32,650 bases of DNA from a virus: IMG/VR virus record IMGVR_UViG_3300032316_000367, positions 1 to 32,650 of that record; one strand, written 5' to 3'. How positions within the stretch are numbered: position 1 is the first letter of the stretch; the number at the start of each line of letters is the position of its first letter. The position numbers were made by a program, and so were the translations under genes. Below the pieces are notes generated by a model, which was given only the letters and a program-made list of their open reading frames with translations, was not told the origin of the DNA and made no database searches. This document shows positions 1-4,853 of the stretch, piece after piece.

Positions 1-750
1 GATGAAGTCGCAGTCGCTGTGCCCACTCTTGATGTACGCCAAGCGCTCGCCCTTCCACGAACTGTTGTGCTTGTAGCCCTGCGAGTTAAGCCACTGTATC
101 AACTCATCATCGGGCTGTGAGTAACGCTCGCCGTCCTTGTGCTTGTAGGTACGCACGAAGTACTTGGGCATGGACTCGTCATTGTCACGCTGCATGAGTA
201 GCGCACGCCCCACGATCTGATGCCCCAAGCGGCGGGTTGCCACATGCCAGCCATAGCACGGCGCGTACACCTCGTAGGGATGCGCCCCGAGTTCATCAAG
301 CTCCTCACGCTCGGACGAGTTGTTCTCATCGAACTTCATACATGAGCTAGGCCCCTTCTGCACTGCGTTGACGATGGCCTCGGTGGTGCGCTCGATGTGA
401 AAGCTAGCCGCTGTAGCGTACTTGGCTACGAAGTCCCTGATGTGGTGGTCTGCTAGGTTCGGCCAGTGCTGCTTCAAGTACTTGCCCAATGATGTCAGCG
501 TCTGCCTGTCGGCCTCGCCCGCTCGCTCGTCACGGGTATAGGCCAAGCGGGTCACATCGGTCGTTGCCACATGCGGCCACTCAAGCAGTAACTGTTGCCA
601 GTCCTCTGGGTCGTGCATGTTGAACGCTGCAACCACTGCGGGGTGAAGGCGGAATCTGTCCTGTAGGTTTCGATGCCAGTGCCTTGTTTTCCATACGACA
701 TTGACGGCATCAGCAAACGCTCTGGCTTTTGGTGTGAATCCCATGTGCAT
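1..750 (-). CDS. conserved phage protein of unknown function, partial (C-terminus off the left edge)
   Basis: An open frame of 250 codons runs leftward from ATG at 748-750 to the first base with no stop, so the end of the gene lies outside the window. The start is chosen because AAGGAG lies 7 nt upstream; a second ATG two codons in is too far from it. The N-terminus begins MHMGFTPKARAF. Notable segments are KGPSSCMKFD near residue 150, then HPYEVYAPCYGWHVATRR and YFVRTYKHKDGERYS. From memory this combination (SSCM, PYxVYAPxxGW, YxRTY) occurs in conserved phage hypothetical proteins, but I know no function. It is the last visible gene of the leftward arm, separated from its neighbour by about 80 bp containing two hairpins. 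Confidence 0.8.
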   Translation of the reverse strand, partial: MHMGFTPKARAFADAVNVVWKTRHWHRNLQDRFRLHPAVVAAFNMHDPEDWQQLLLEWPHVATTDVTRLAYTRDERAGEADRQTLTSLGKYLKQHWPNLADHHIRDFVAKYATAASFHIERTTEAIVNAVQKGPSSCMKFDENNSSEREELDELGAHPYEVYAPCYGWHVATRRLGHQIVGRALLMQRDNDESMPKYFVRTYKHKDGERYSQPDDELIQWLNSQGYKHNSSWKGERLAYIKSGHSDCDFI

Positions 751-784
751 AACTAACTCCTTGAGGTTTTACTTGACTGAAAGC

Positions 785-828
785 GAGGGTGAGACAGCAC
801 CCTCATACTGTTGGGGAGAATCCTCCCC
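785..828. promoter_or_regulatory. two tandem hairpins between leftward genes
   Basis: Arms GAGGGTG (785-791) and CACCCTC (798-804) form a perfect 7-bp stem with a 6-nt loop. GGGGAG (813-818) and CTCCCC (823-828) form a second perfect 6-bp stem with a 4-nt loop. They fill the 80-bp gap before the leftward gene starting at 750. Neither is followed by a T run on the minus strand, so they are not ordinary intrinsic terminators. mRNA processing, RNA stability or attenuation are possible roles; this is inference. Confidence 0.45.
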
Positions 829-830
829 GC

Positions 831-1037
831 TTACTCCTTACCTATGAGTTCATTGCGAAGCTCGTCCATTTGTGCGAGCACCTGCTCACGAGTGCCTTTG
901 AACCCCATCTGTTTGAGCATGGAGTAGGCGCTCGGTGAGCGGCTTCGGCTCATCCCTTTCATCTCCAGCTTGAGCATGGAGCGCAGCGTGAGGAGCCTTG
1001 CGCCCTCGATCTGGTTGGGTGTGGTTAGCATGGTCAT
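831..1037 (-). CDS. small phage protein of unknown function (68 aa)
   Basis: Start is ATG at 1035-1037, which overlaps the TGA of the upstream gene (ATGA) and has GGAGG 7 nt upstream; a TTG two codons earlier touches that Shine-Dalgarno and is unlikely. The product is basic in its first half (MTMLTTPNQIEGARLLTLRS) and has a short charged helix at the end (EQVLAQMDELRNELIGKE). No family is recognised. The middle, from MSRSRSPSAYSMLKQMGFKG, may form helices. It is the last member of the tightly overlapped leftward chain 2275-831. Confidence 0.65.
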   Translation of the reverse strand: MTMLTTPNQIEGARLLTLRSMLKLEMKGMSRSRSPSAYSMLKQMGFKGTREQVLAQMDELRNELIGKE

Positions 1038-1216
1038 TGGCAATCCTCCGGTACTTCATCGCCAAGGCCAAACGCCTCGGCCAACTCTTGAATGGTCTGG
1101 CGGTGTGCGTCCCAGTTGTGGAAACTATCTGGACTGCCCCGCTGCTGGTAGTCCTGCAATGCGCCGCACAGGTCAGCGAGGGCGCAGCGTGCTGCGAAAG
1201 TTTGGTTCTCTGTCAT
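1034..1216 (-). CDS. small acidic phage protein of unknown function (60 aa)
   Basis: A 60-residue frame starting MTENQTFAARCALADLCG. The sequence just upstream, GAGGAGAAATGAA, contains a Shine-Dalgarno; the first ATG there is closed immediately by TGA, so the second ATG (1214-1216) is the start. One base separates it from the stop of the preceding gene, and its own stop overlaps the next ATG by 4 bp, so translational coupling is likely. Two cysteines (11 and 17) are not in a metal-binding pattern. No family is recognised. Confidence 0.65.
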   Translation of the reverse strand: MTENQTFAARCALADLCGALQDYQQRGSPDSFHNWDAHRQTIQELAEAFGLGDEVPEDCQ

Positions 1217-1217
1217 T

Positions 1218-1391
1218 TCATTTCTCCTCTGTGATTGTTTCGATGCTCCAGTCGGCGTTACCTACTTCGAAGTAACCCTCGTCCAAGTTGAACTCATCCC
1301 ATGCTTTCTGTTCGGCATCGTCCGCAGACTCGGCTTCGATAGAGACGGTCACAAAGCTCGTGCGCTTGAACTCCACTTGATATGTCTTCAT
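1218..1391 (-). CDS. small protein resembling the DpnD/PcfM-like fold (57 aa)
   Basis: This 57-residue gene is below usual ORF cut-offs but fits exactly between its neighbours: ATG 1389-1391 overlaps the upstream stop by 4 bp and its stop ends one base before the next start. It begins MKTYQVEFKRTSFVTVSIEA and continues with an acidic stretch and AEQKAWDEF. A short beta hairpin, then a VEAES/A-type turn and a helix (AEQKAWDEFN), is the pattern I associate with small DpnD/PcfM-like proteins; this is recall, not a search. It is clearly related to the gene at 1603-1779. Function unknown. Confidence 0.7.
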   Translation of the reverse strand: MKTYQVEFKRTSFVTVSIEAESADDAEQKAWDEFNLDEGYFEVGNADWSIETITEEK

Positions 1392-1606
1392 TTGATTGCC
1401 TCTCTTTCTTTCATGCGCTCGTTGCGGCAGTGCTCCGCATAAAACTTGAGGAACAACATATCGAATGTCGTCAACAACTTCTCTGCGTTCTGCGTGTCGG
1501 CCACATAGAACGCCCGGGCGATATGCCCTGCGAAGCTACCTCCCTCACGCTCCATACATCGGGCGGCTTGTAGCCGCATGTCGTGGTCTAAGTGCATTGC
1601 TGTCAT
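1388..1606 (-). CDS. small phage protein of unknown function (72 aa)
   Basis: Starts at ATG 1604-1606 behind AAGGAGAAAGCAA, a leader nearly identical to that of the gene starting at 2018. It overlaps the upstream stop and the downstream start by 4 bp each (ATGA). The product (MTAMHLDHDMRLQAARCMER...) is predicted helical, with repeated charged and aromatic residues and a C-terminal segment FLKFYAEHCRNERMKEREAIK-like in character. No domain is recognised. It separates two related small genes, 1603-1779 and 1218-1391. Confidence 0.65.
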   Translation of the reverse strand: MTAMHLDHDMRLQAARCMEREGGSFAGHIARAFYVADTQNAEKLLTTFDMLFLKFYAEHCRNERMKEREAIK

Positions 1607-1779
1607 TTGCTTTCTCCTTCGGTTATGTCGAGCGTGTCTTGCTCGTAGTTCTCATCGTTGTGGTCGTTCGCCGCATCGAACTCTTCATGCGCCATCATGA
1701 TGGCGTCTTCTTCGTTGTCTGCCTCCACACGCAGGGTCTTGGTGACTGTGGCTCTGATGGTGATGCTGTATGTTTTCAT
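1603..1779 (-). CDS. small protein resembling the DpnD/PcfM-like fold, paralogue of 1218-1391 (58 aa)
   Basis: A 58-residue gene found by reading the minus strand between two 4-bp overlaps: ATG 1777-1779 sits in the upstream stop, and its TGA sits in the next ATG. It begins MKTYSITIRATVTKTLRVEA, then DNEEDAIMMAHEEFD. Compared with the gene at 1218-1391 it shares the MKTY start, an alternating beta pattern, V-x-A-x-(D/S)-x-x-x-A and a helix ending (D/E)EF, at nearly the same length. This supports a duplication. The fold guess (DpnD/PcfM-like) comes from pattern recall and function is unknown. Confidence 0.7.
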   Translation of the reverse strand: MKTYSITIRATVTKTLRVEADNEEDAIMMAHEEFDAANDHNDENYEQDTLDITEGESK

Positions 1780-2018
1780 TTCTTCTTTCCTCTTAGTTCA
1801 AAATAGCCGAGCCACTGCGTGCCCTCGACTTGGGGTTGGTACATCTTGATCTCGTAGTTGGTGTTATGGGGAACGGGCACAAGGAACAGGTTGTACGAGT
1901 ACCCGAACCCGTCCATGATCTTTAGTAACCCTCTTAGGTCACGCTTGTCGTTGGTTGTTACCCAGTCCGCTACGCTTGCTGCGTAGAAGTGCATGTTCTC
2001 TGGTTGGTGCTCTTTCAT
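1776..2018 (-). CDS. small phage protein of unknown function (80 aa)
   Basis: Start ATG 2016-2018 has AGGAGAAAGCAA directly upstream and overlaps the stop of the preceding gene by 4 bp; its stop overlaps the next start by 4 bp. The product (MKEHQPENMHFYAASVADWV...) has a mixed alpha/beta look with an aromatic-rich core (GYSYNLFLVPVPHNTNYEIKM is too long to be a transmembrane helix because of its polar residues) and a strongly basic end, RGKKK. No family is recognised. Confidence 0.65.
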   Translation of the reverse strand: MKEHQPENMHFYAASVADWVTTNDKRDLRGLLKIMDGFGYSYNLFLVPVPHNTNYEIKMYQPQVEGTQWLGYFELRGKKK

Positions 2019-2275
2019 TTGCTTTCTCCTATTGTGAAACTGTGGATGGGCTCGGGCAGGTTGTCCACCCAGTCGGCGGGGTATGCGTCTACATGCAGGT
2101 CTGTTTCCTCTTTGGCGTGGCCTGAGACTTCACTCCCCGACAAGTTGATGTCGTAGCCTCCCCAGACAACCCAGTCCTCGACTCCGGCCAGCGTTGTGCC
2201 GTAGAAGGCACGATCAGTGGTAAGCCCCAAGCGGTAGCCCTCGCAGAAGGCACGCAGTTCGTTCAGTGTTTTCAT
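2015..2275 (-). CDS. small acidic phage protein of unknown function (86 aa)
   Basis: First gene of the overlapped chain 2275-831. ATG 2273-2275 has AAGGAGAAGACAA upstream. The product begins MKTLNELRAFCEGYRLGLT and is tryptophan-rich (VEDWVVWGGYDINLSG; ADWVDNLPEP). No domain is recognised. Its leader carries an 8-bp hairpin (2294-2315) and, further upstream, a copy of the GGGTCAC palindrome (2332-2346), so expression of the whole chain may be controlled there. Confidence 0.65.
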   Translation of the reverse strand: MKTLNELRAFCEGYRLGLTTDRAFYGTTLAGVEDWVVWGGYDINLSGSEVSGHAKEETDLHVDAYPADWVDNLPEPIHSFTIGESK

Positions 2276-2293
2276 TTGTCTTCTCCTTAAAGT

Positions 2294-2315
2294 GCAGCCT
2301 GAGTCGGCAGGCTGC
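2294..2315. promoter_or_regulatory. perfect 8-bp hairpin in the leader of the leftward small-gene chain
   Basis: GCAGCCTG (2294-2301) and CAGGCTGC (2308-2315) are exact inverted repeats around a 6-nt loop. On the minus strand the stem lies between a palindromic operator-like site and the Shine-Dalgarno of the gene starting at 2275. The bases after the stem (ACTTTAA) give only a very weak U tract. It could be an attenuator, a weak terminator of the gene ending at 2384, or an RNA stability element. Confidence 0.5.
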
Positions 2316-2331
2316 TAACCGTTTTGGTTTC

Positions 2332-2346
2332 GGGTCACTGTGACCC
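2332..2346. promoter_or_regulatory. palindromic operator-like site 1
   Basis: GGGTCACTGTGACCC is a perfect 7+1+7 palindrome. The same sequence recurs at 3542-3556, 4013-4027 (centre C) and 4435-4449, with a degenerate copy at 4550-4564. Here it lies 57 bp upstream of the first gene of the small-gene chain and downstream of the 250-aa gene. The 1-nt centre rules out an RNA hairpin with a normal loop, so a dimeric DNA-binding protein is the simplest explanation. Confidence 0.6.
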
Positions 2347-2383
2347 TGTAAAAGTTGATAGGGAAGCCCGTCAGGGTTAACCC

Positions 2384-3136
2384 TCAGTCTGGCAACTCGA
2401 TGCCGTGCCATGTCACCGGCACGAGGTCAGTCGGGCGCAGTAGTTTGATGGTGTGCATGGCCGCTTGCATCTTGCTGATCTGGATACGCATGTCGTTGAT
2501 CTCCTGCTGTTTGAAGATGTGCGTGTCGGTCAACTTAGCATCGGCAAGCTCCACGGCCATGCGGCGCTCAAGGATGGCAAGCTCCTTGTCGGTGCGCTCA
2601 ATCAGGCGCTTCTTGTGTATGGCGTGCTGTGTCGTTGGCCATCGGCGCTCGAACGGGGTCTTCTGCCTCACGCCCTTGATGTAGGGTATCTGGGCGAAGT
2701 ATTCCTTGATGAGGTCGATCTTTTTCTGGGGCATCCAGTCCACCCAGTGCTCGCCCTTGTTGGGGGTGTTGGCCTCCTCCGCTACTTGCCTTGGCGTAGC
2801 CCCTGATGTGTTGGCCTTGAGCACGAGCCGCCCGATGATGGCGTCAAGCACCATGAGATACGCCTCCAGTGCAAGGGTGCGTTCGGGGCTGTTATTGGCT
2901 AAATCTAAACTCAACATCCTCTGCACGATGCGGCGTTCGGCCTTGGCAGGGGCTATGAGGTCGCCCCACAATCGGGCGTGTTGCGTATCTCGGGCGAGAT
3001 GCGCGAACTTCTTGTGCCTCTCGGACATCACCTGAGATATGAGGTTTTCAGCGTATCCCAAGGGAAGTTTGCGTTTTGCAAGGTGTTTGCGTAGAGTGCG
3101 TTCGCTCATGCGTAGGTAGGATTTGGGAAAATCCAT
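2384..3136 (-). CDS. phage protein of unknown function, helical (250 aa)
   Basis: A 250-residue leftward gene. Two in-frame ATGs exist at 3142 and 3136; GGAG is 2 nt from the first and 8 nt from the second, so 3136 (MDFPKSYLRMSERTLRKHLA) is preferred. The N-terminus, with SERTLRKHLAKRKLPLGYAENL, could be a small helix-turn-helix-like DNA-binding segment; this is only suggestive. The C-terminal half (residues about 175-235) is strongly charged and heptad-like, probably coiled coil. It reads away from the repeat-rich region 3143-3540, so a replication or regulatory protein acting there is a possibility, not a conclusion. Confidence 0.75.
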   Translation of the reverse strand: MDFPKSYLRMSERTLRKHLAKRKLPLGYAENLISQVMSERHKKFAHLARDTQHARLWGDLIAPAKAERRIVQRMLSLDLANNSPERTLALEAYLMVLDAIIGRLVLKANTSGATPRQVAEEANTPNKGEHWVDWMPQKKIDLIKEYFAQIPYIKGVRQKTPFERRWPTTQHAIHKKRLIERTDKELAILERRMAVELADAKLTDTHIFKQQEINDMRIQISKMQAAMHTIKLLRPTDLVPVTWHGIELPD

Positions 3137-3182
3137 AGTCATATCTCCTTTTCATACCGAGTTTTGGACAGAGTGGGAATTG

Positions 3183-3449
3183 TATCGCATGTTGTGCTAA
3201 GCGTCTGGACACCCCGCAGGCCGCATGAACGCTAGGTTTCTTGAAAAAGTGTCCAGCTCACTATCTAACAAACAACTAGCCATAGCCAAAGCCTTTAAGT
3301 AAAAACAAAAGCCCGAGCAAACGCATATACACACTCTCTAATATATATTATATATAAAGATTTAGATAGAGGGTGCGGACACTTACCCCCCAGAATCCAG
3401 CATCCATGCGGGTTGCGGCTGTACTGGGTGCTTAGCACAAAGTGCGATA
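3183..3449. repeat. 20-bp imperfect inverted repeat pair (3183-3202 and 3430-3449)
   Basis: The left arm is TATCGCA-tg-TTGTGCTAAGC. The right arm is its reverse complement except for the two central bases, GCTTAGCACAA-ag-TGCGATA. The arms are separated by 227 bp that contain the AT-only tract. Each arm includes one copy of the heptamer TATCGCA that also makes up the iteron-like array to the right. Confidence 0.6.
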
Positions 3450-3471
3450 AGAAGGGACGGTCTGGACACTT

Positions 3472-3528
3472 AGTCTTATCTCAATTTTGTACGAGTCTTA
3501 TCTCAAATCCGTACCGAGTCTTATCGCA
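3472..3528 (+). repeat. three iteron-like direct repeats, 22-23 bp period
   Basis: AGTCTTATCTCA (3472-3483), AGTCTTATCTCA (3494-3505) and AGTCTTATCGCA (3517-3528). The period of about two helical turns puts all copies on one face of the DNA, as in replication iterons or cooperative operator arrays. They lie directly beside a GGACAC box (3465-3470) and 13 bp before palindrome site 2. Confidence 0.6.
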
Positions 3529-3540
3529 CCCTGTTGTCTG

Positions 3541-3557
3541 CGGGTCACTGTGACCCG
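3541..3557. promoter_or_regulatory. palindromic operator-like site 2 (contains a stop codon)
   Basis: CGGGTCACTGTGACCCG is a perfect 17-bp palindrome. On the minus strand it encodes the last residues and the TGA of the 73-aa gene 3545-3766, so it is partly inside coding sequence. It is adjacent to the iteron-like array. Confidence 0.6.
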
Positions 3558-3766
3558 AAAAGACCCAACTGCACGGGAGCCATGTTGCGCTCAAGCCAGC
3601 GTTCGAAGCTGGCCTCGCAGGTAAAGGAGATGCCGCAGGTCGGTCTGCCCACGGGCACAGCCGAGGTGATTTTGAAGTCGCGCCGGTCAGTGGGGTAGTA
3701 GTCGAAAAGATCGTAGTCGCCGCAGGGCAGAGACAAGACGCCGACATGTTTGATGTGCTGTTTCAT
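3545..3766 (-). CDS. small phage protein of unknown function (73 aa)
   Basis: A 73-residue leftward gene starting MKQHIKHVGVLSLPCGDYDL and ending GLFGSQ, with the stop inside palindrome site 2. There is no clear Shine-Dalgarno; the start is 9 nt after the stop of the 46-aa gene upstream, so reinitiation or coupling is likely. The product looks like a compact alpha/beta protein with three cysteines (residues 15, 44 and 50 approximately) and a C-terminal helix (ASFERWLERN). No family is recognised. An overlapping frame (3481-3747) is rejected as a shadow. Confidence 0.55.
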   Translation of the reverse strand: MKQHIKHVGVLSLPCGDYDLFDYYPTDRRDFKITSAVPVGRPTCGISFTCEASFERWLERNMAPVQLGLFGSQ

Positions 3767-3775
3767 GGTTTGCTT

Positions 3776-3916
3776 TCAGAATTCGTTGGTGAGGATGTTT
3801 GCTACGGCTTGGGCGTCTCTGGCTTTGAGCGCTTCGACAATGGCGGGGTTTTCAAGCGCAAGGCTCGGGTCTACGCCGTGCTCAAGGCACAAGGTGAGGA
3901 ATTCGTTTTGGGTCAT
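3776..3916 (-). CDS. very small helical phage protein (46 aa, or 48 aa from 3922)
   Basis: Found by reading the minus strand: ATG at 3914-3916 with GGAG 8 nt upstream; an ATG two codons earlier (3920-3922) is too close to the Shine-Dalgarno. The layout GGAGATATGACTATG is the same as at the 250-aa gene start near 3136. The product (MTQNEFLTLCLEHGVDPSLA, then a helix rich in alanine and ENxxIVEALKARDAQAV) is predicted all-helical. No family is recognised. It is followed 9 nt later by the 73-aa gene. Confidence 0.55.
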   Translation of the reverse strand: MTQNEFLTLCLEHGVDPSLALENPAIVEALKARDAQAVANILTNEF

Positions 3917-3931
3917 AGTCATATCTCCAAT

Positions 3932-3953
3932 AAAAATGCCGCTCGGTGGCGGC
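3932..3953 (-). terminator. possible leftward terminator or attenuator
   Basis: Read on the minus strand, GCCGC-CACCGA-GCGGC forms an all-GC 5-bp stem followed by ATTTTTA. The stem is short but the U tract is good. It lies only 16 nt before the start of the 46-aa gene, leaving no room for a promoter between, so partial termination (attenuation) within the leftward transcript is the more natural reading. Confidence 0.45.
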
Positions 3954-4011
3954 GGTTGACACAGAAAGAAACACCGGCCAAGCCCCGCGCCTGTACCGGT
4001 TGACAGAAAAA

Positions 4012-4028
4012 CGGGTCACCGTGACCCG
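4012..4028. promoter_or_regulatory. palindromic operator-like site 3
   Basis: CGGGTCACCGTGACCCG, a perfect 17-bp palindrome apart from the odd centre base, which is C here instead of T. It begins 2 bp beyond the stop codon of the 127-aa gene 4031-4414. Confidence 0.6.
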
Positions 4029-4030
4029 AA

Positions 4031-4414
4031 TCAGAAAGCCGCCAGCACTTTGCGAAGCTGTGCAGGGGTCAACTTAGACAGCGCCTTGAGCGCCTGAGCC
4101 ACAGGGTCAACTTCCGTGCGAGCGCTCGCCTGACGCCGTGTCGTTCCGGCCAGCATGTGCATCACATCACGCACCACTGTCTTGGCCGTCTCGTACTTGG
4201 CATGGCCGGACACCAGCGTGACCTTGCCCGTCTCATCATTGACCTTGAAGCCCTTACTGCCTGAGCCTACCTTGTCGCATGCCCACTCGATAACGACACC
4301 GCGTGCCGTCTCAAGCGTATAGCCTGCATCCCGTAGCCCCGCTATGAGCTGTACCCGTGCAGTGGCGAACTTGTTCAGGGCTGTGAAGGCGGCGGCTTTG
4401 TTTGCTGTAGTCAT
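4031..4414 (-). CDS. phage protein of unknown function (127 aa), first firm gene of the leftward arm
   Basis: Starts at ATG 4412-4414 with AGAGG 8 nt upstream and begins MTTANKAAAFTALNKFATAR. The sequence looks like a helical N-terminus (residues 1-45), a central beta-rich part (GSKGFKVNDETGKVTLVSGH) and a C-terminal helical tail SKLTPAQLRKVLAAF. No family is recognised. It is bracketed by palindromes: site 4 is 20 bp upstream of its start and site 3 is just after its stop. That position makes it a candidate regulator of its own promoter, but no helix-turn-helix is convincing. Confidence 0.7.
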   Translation of the reverse strand: MTTANKAAAFTALNKFATARVQLIAGLRDAGYTLETARGVVIEWACDKVGSGSKGFKVNDETGKVTLVSGHAKYETAKTVVRDVMHMLAGTTRRQASARTEVDPVAQALKALSKLTPAQLRKVLAAF

Positions 4415-4433
4415 TTGAAATACCTCTTAGGTT

Positions 4434-4450
4434 CGGGTCACTGTGACCCG
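4434..4450. promoter_or_regulatory. palindromic operator-like site 4
   Basis: CGGGTCACTGTGACCCG, perfect 17-bp palindrome, 20 bp upstream of the start codon of the 127-aa leftward gene and therefore in its leader or promoter. A TACAAT hexamer (a plausible minus-strand -10) lies about 45 bp further upstream near 4493-4498, without a good -35. Confidence 0.6.
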
Positions 4451-4491
4451 TGGTTGATGTAGCAGTAAGAGCGAATCCCCTACTGCTAAAC

Positions 4492-4690
4492 CTATTGTAT
4501 GGAAACCCCTGTTTGATCGGCCTCTGAGGGGCAGAATATGGGGCATTTTGGGTTACTTTGACCCCCACCCACCCCCCACCAAGCCATATATAGGGCAGCG
4601 TGGCCGTCCCACATGAACACTATTCCCCTCCGATAATCCCCAGTTTTGTCAAACGCAAAATCCACCACAAAATTTTGCAAAAATTCCATG
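4492..4690 (-). CDS. doubtful small ORF (about 65 aa)
   Basis: A minus-strand frame beginning MEFLQNFVVDFAFDKTGDYR and running to a TAG at 4492. It has some protein-like character (a hydrophobic beta-like start, then aromatic-rich sequence) and would be the first leftward gene after the terminator at 4722-4746. Against it: only a weak AGGG before the start, a poly-G/C stretch in the middle, overlap with the degenerate palindrome and no recognised family. A shorter version from an ATG further in has GGAGG upstream at poor spacing. Confidence 0.2.
4550..4564. promoter_or_regulatory. degenerate palindromic site 5
   Basis: GGGTTACTTTGACCC matches the GGGTCACTGTGACCC consensus at 13 of 15 positions and keeps both outer half-sites. 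It is the rightmost member of the family and lies in the divergence region, so the same protein could contact both arms. Confidence 0.4.
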
Positions 4691-4696
4691 AAACCC

Positions 4697-4712
4697 TGTC
4701 TAATGTTAGACA
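4697..4712. promoter_or_regulatory. 16-bp palindrome, possible operator
   Basis: TGTCTAA-TG-TTAGACA has perfect 7-bp arms. It is unrelated in sequence to the GGGTCAC family and lies between the leftward terminator and the doubtful leftward ORF. Size and symmetry fit a dimeric repressor site; no binding protein is identified. Confidence 0.4.
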
Positions 4713-4721
4713 TACACAGAC

Positions 4722-4746
4722 AAAAAAATGCCCGGACAAGCCGGGC
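4722..4746 (-). terminator. rho-independent terminator on the minus strand
   Basis: On the minus strand GCCCGG-CTTGT-CCGGGC is followed by A and seven T residues, a classical intrinsic terminator. Because genes to its right read rightward, it would block antisense or leftward transcripts before they enter the leftward arm, insulating the two arms. Confidence 0.7.
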
Positions 4747-4853
4747 GAAGATGTATTTGCACACATCAAGGAGAAGCAATGACTACGAAACCGCAGACAC
4801 CACTCAAAAAGTAGTGTACATTAAAGGCTCCGAGTCCGCAAGGTACTACGCGC

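Larger units (their letters stand above)
3143..3540. other. structured non-coding region: candidate replication origin or control region
   Basis: About 400 bp carry no convincing gene. A 20-bp imperfect inverted repeat (3183-3202 against 3430-3449, 18/20 matches) flanks an AT-only 20-bp stretch (3339-3358). Just outside the right arm are three direct repeats of AGTCTTATC(T/G)CA at 3472, 3494 and 3517 (spacing 22 and 23 bp), and the heptamer TATC(T/G)CA occurs five times in all. GGACAC or GTGTCC boxes lie at 3207-3212, 3249-3254, 3377-3382 and 3465-3470. Iterons beside an AT-rich tract are typical of origins; repressor or transcription-factor arrays look similar. Confidence 0.5.
4451..4853. 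other. intergenic divergence region between leftward and rightward arms
   Basis: About 400 bp separate the leftward 127-aa gene from terS. It holds a degenerate GGGTCAC palindrome (4550-4564), a 16-bp palindrome (4697-4712), a strong leftward terminator (4722-4746) and an excellent Shine-Dalgarno with ATG at 4779 that is in frame with terS but interrupted by one TAG. No consensus sigma70 promoter for the rightward genes is obvious. A minus-strand frame from 4690 to 4492 is a weak gene candidate. Confidence 0.6.

Noticed and set aside
3481-3747. 88-codon minus-strand frame overlapping the 73-aa gene
   Set aside because: Out of frame with the better-placed 73-aa gene, extends through the iteron-like repeats, and has no ribosome-binding site.
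3950-4020. TTGACA hexamers at about 3955 and 4000 as rightward promoters
   Set aside because: No -10 element at proper spacing and no rightward gene follows; the sequence reads into leftward genes.
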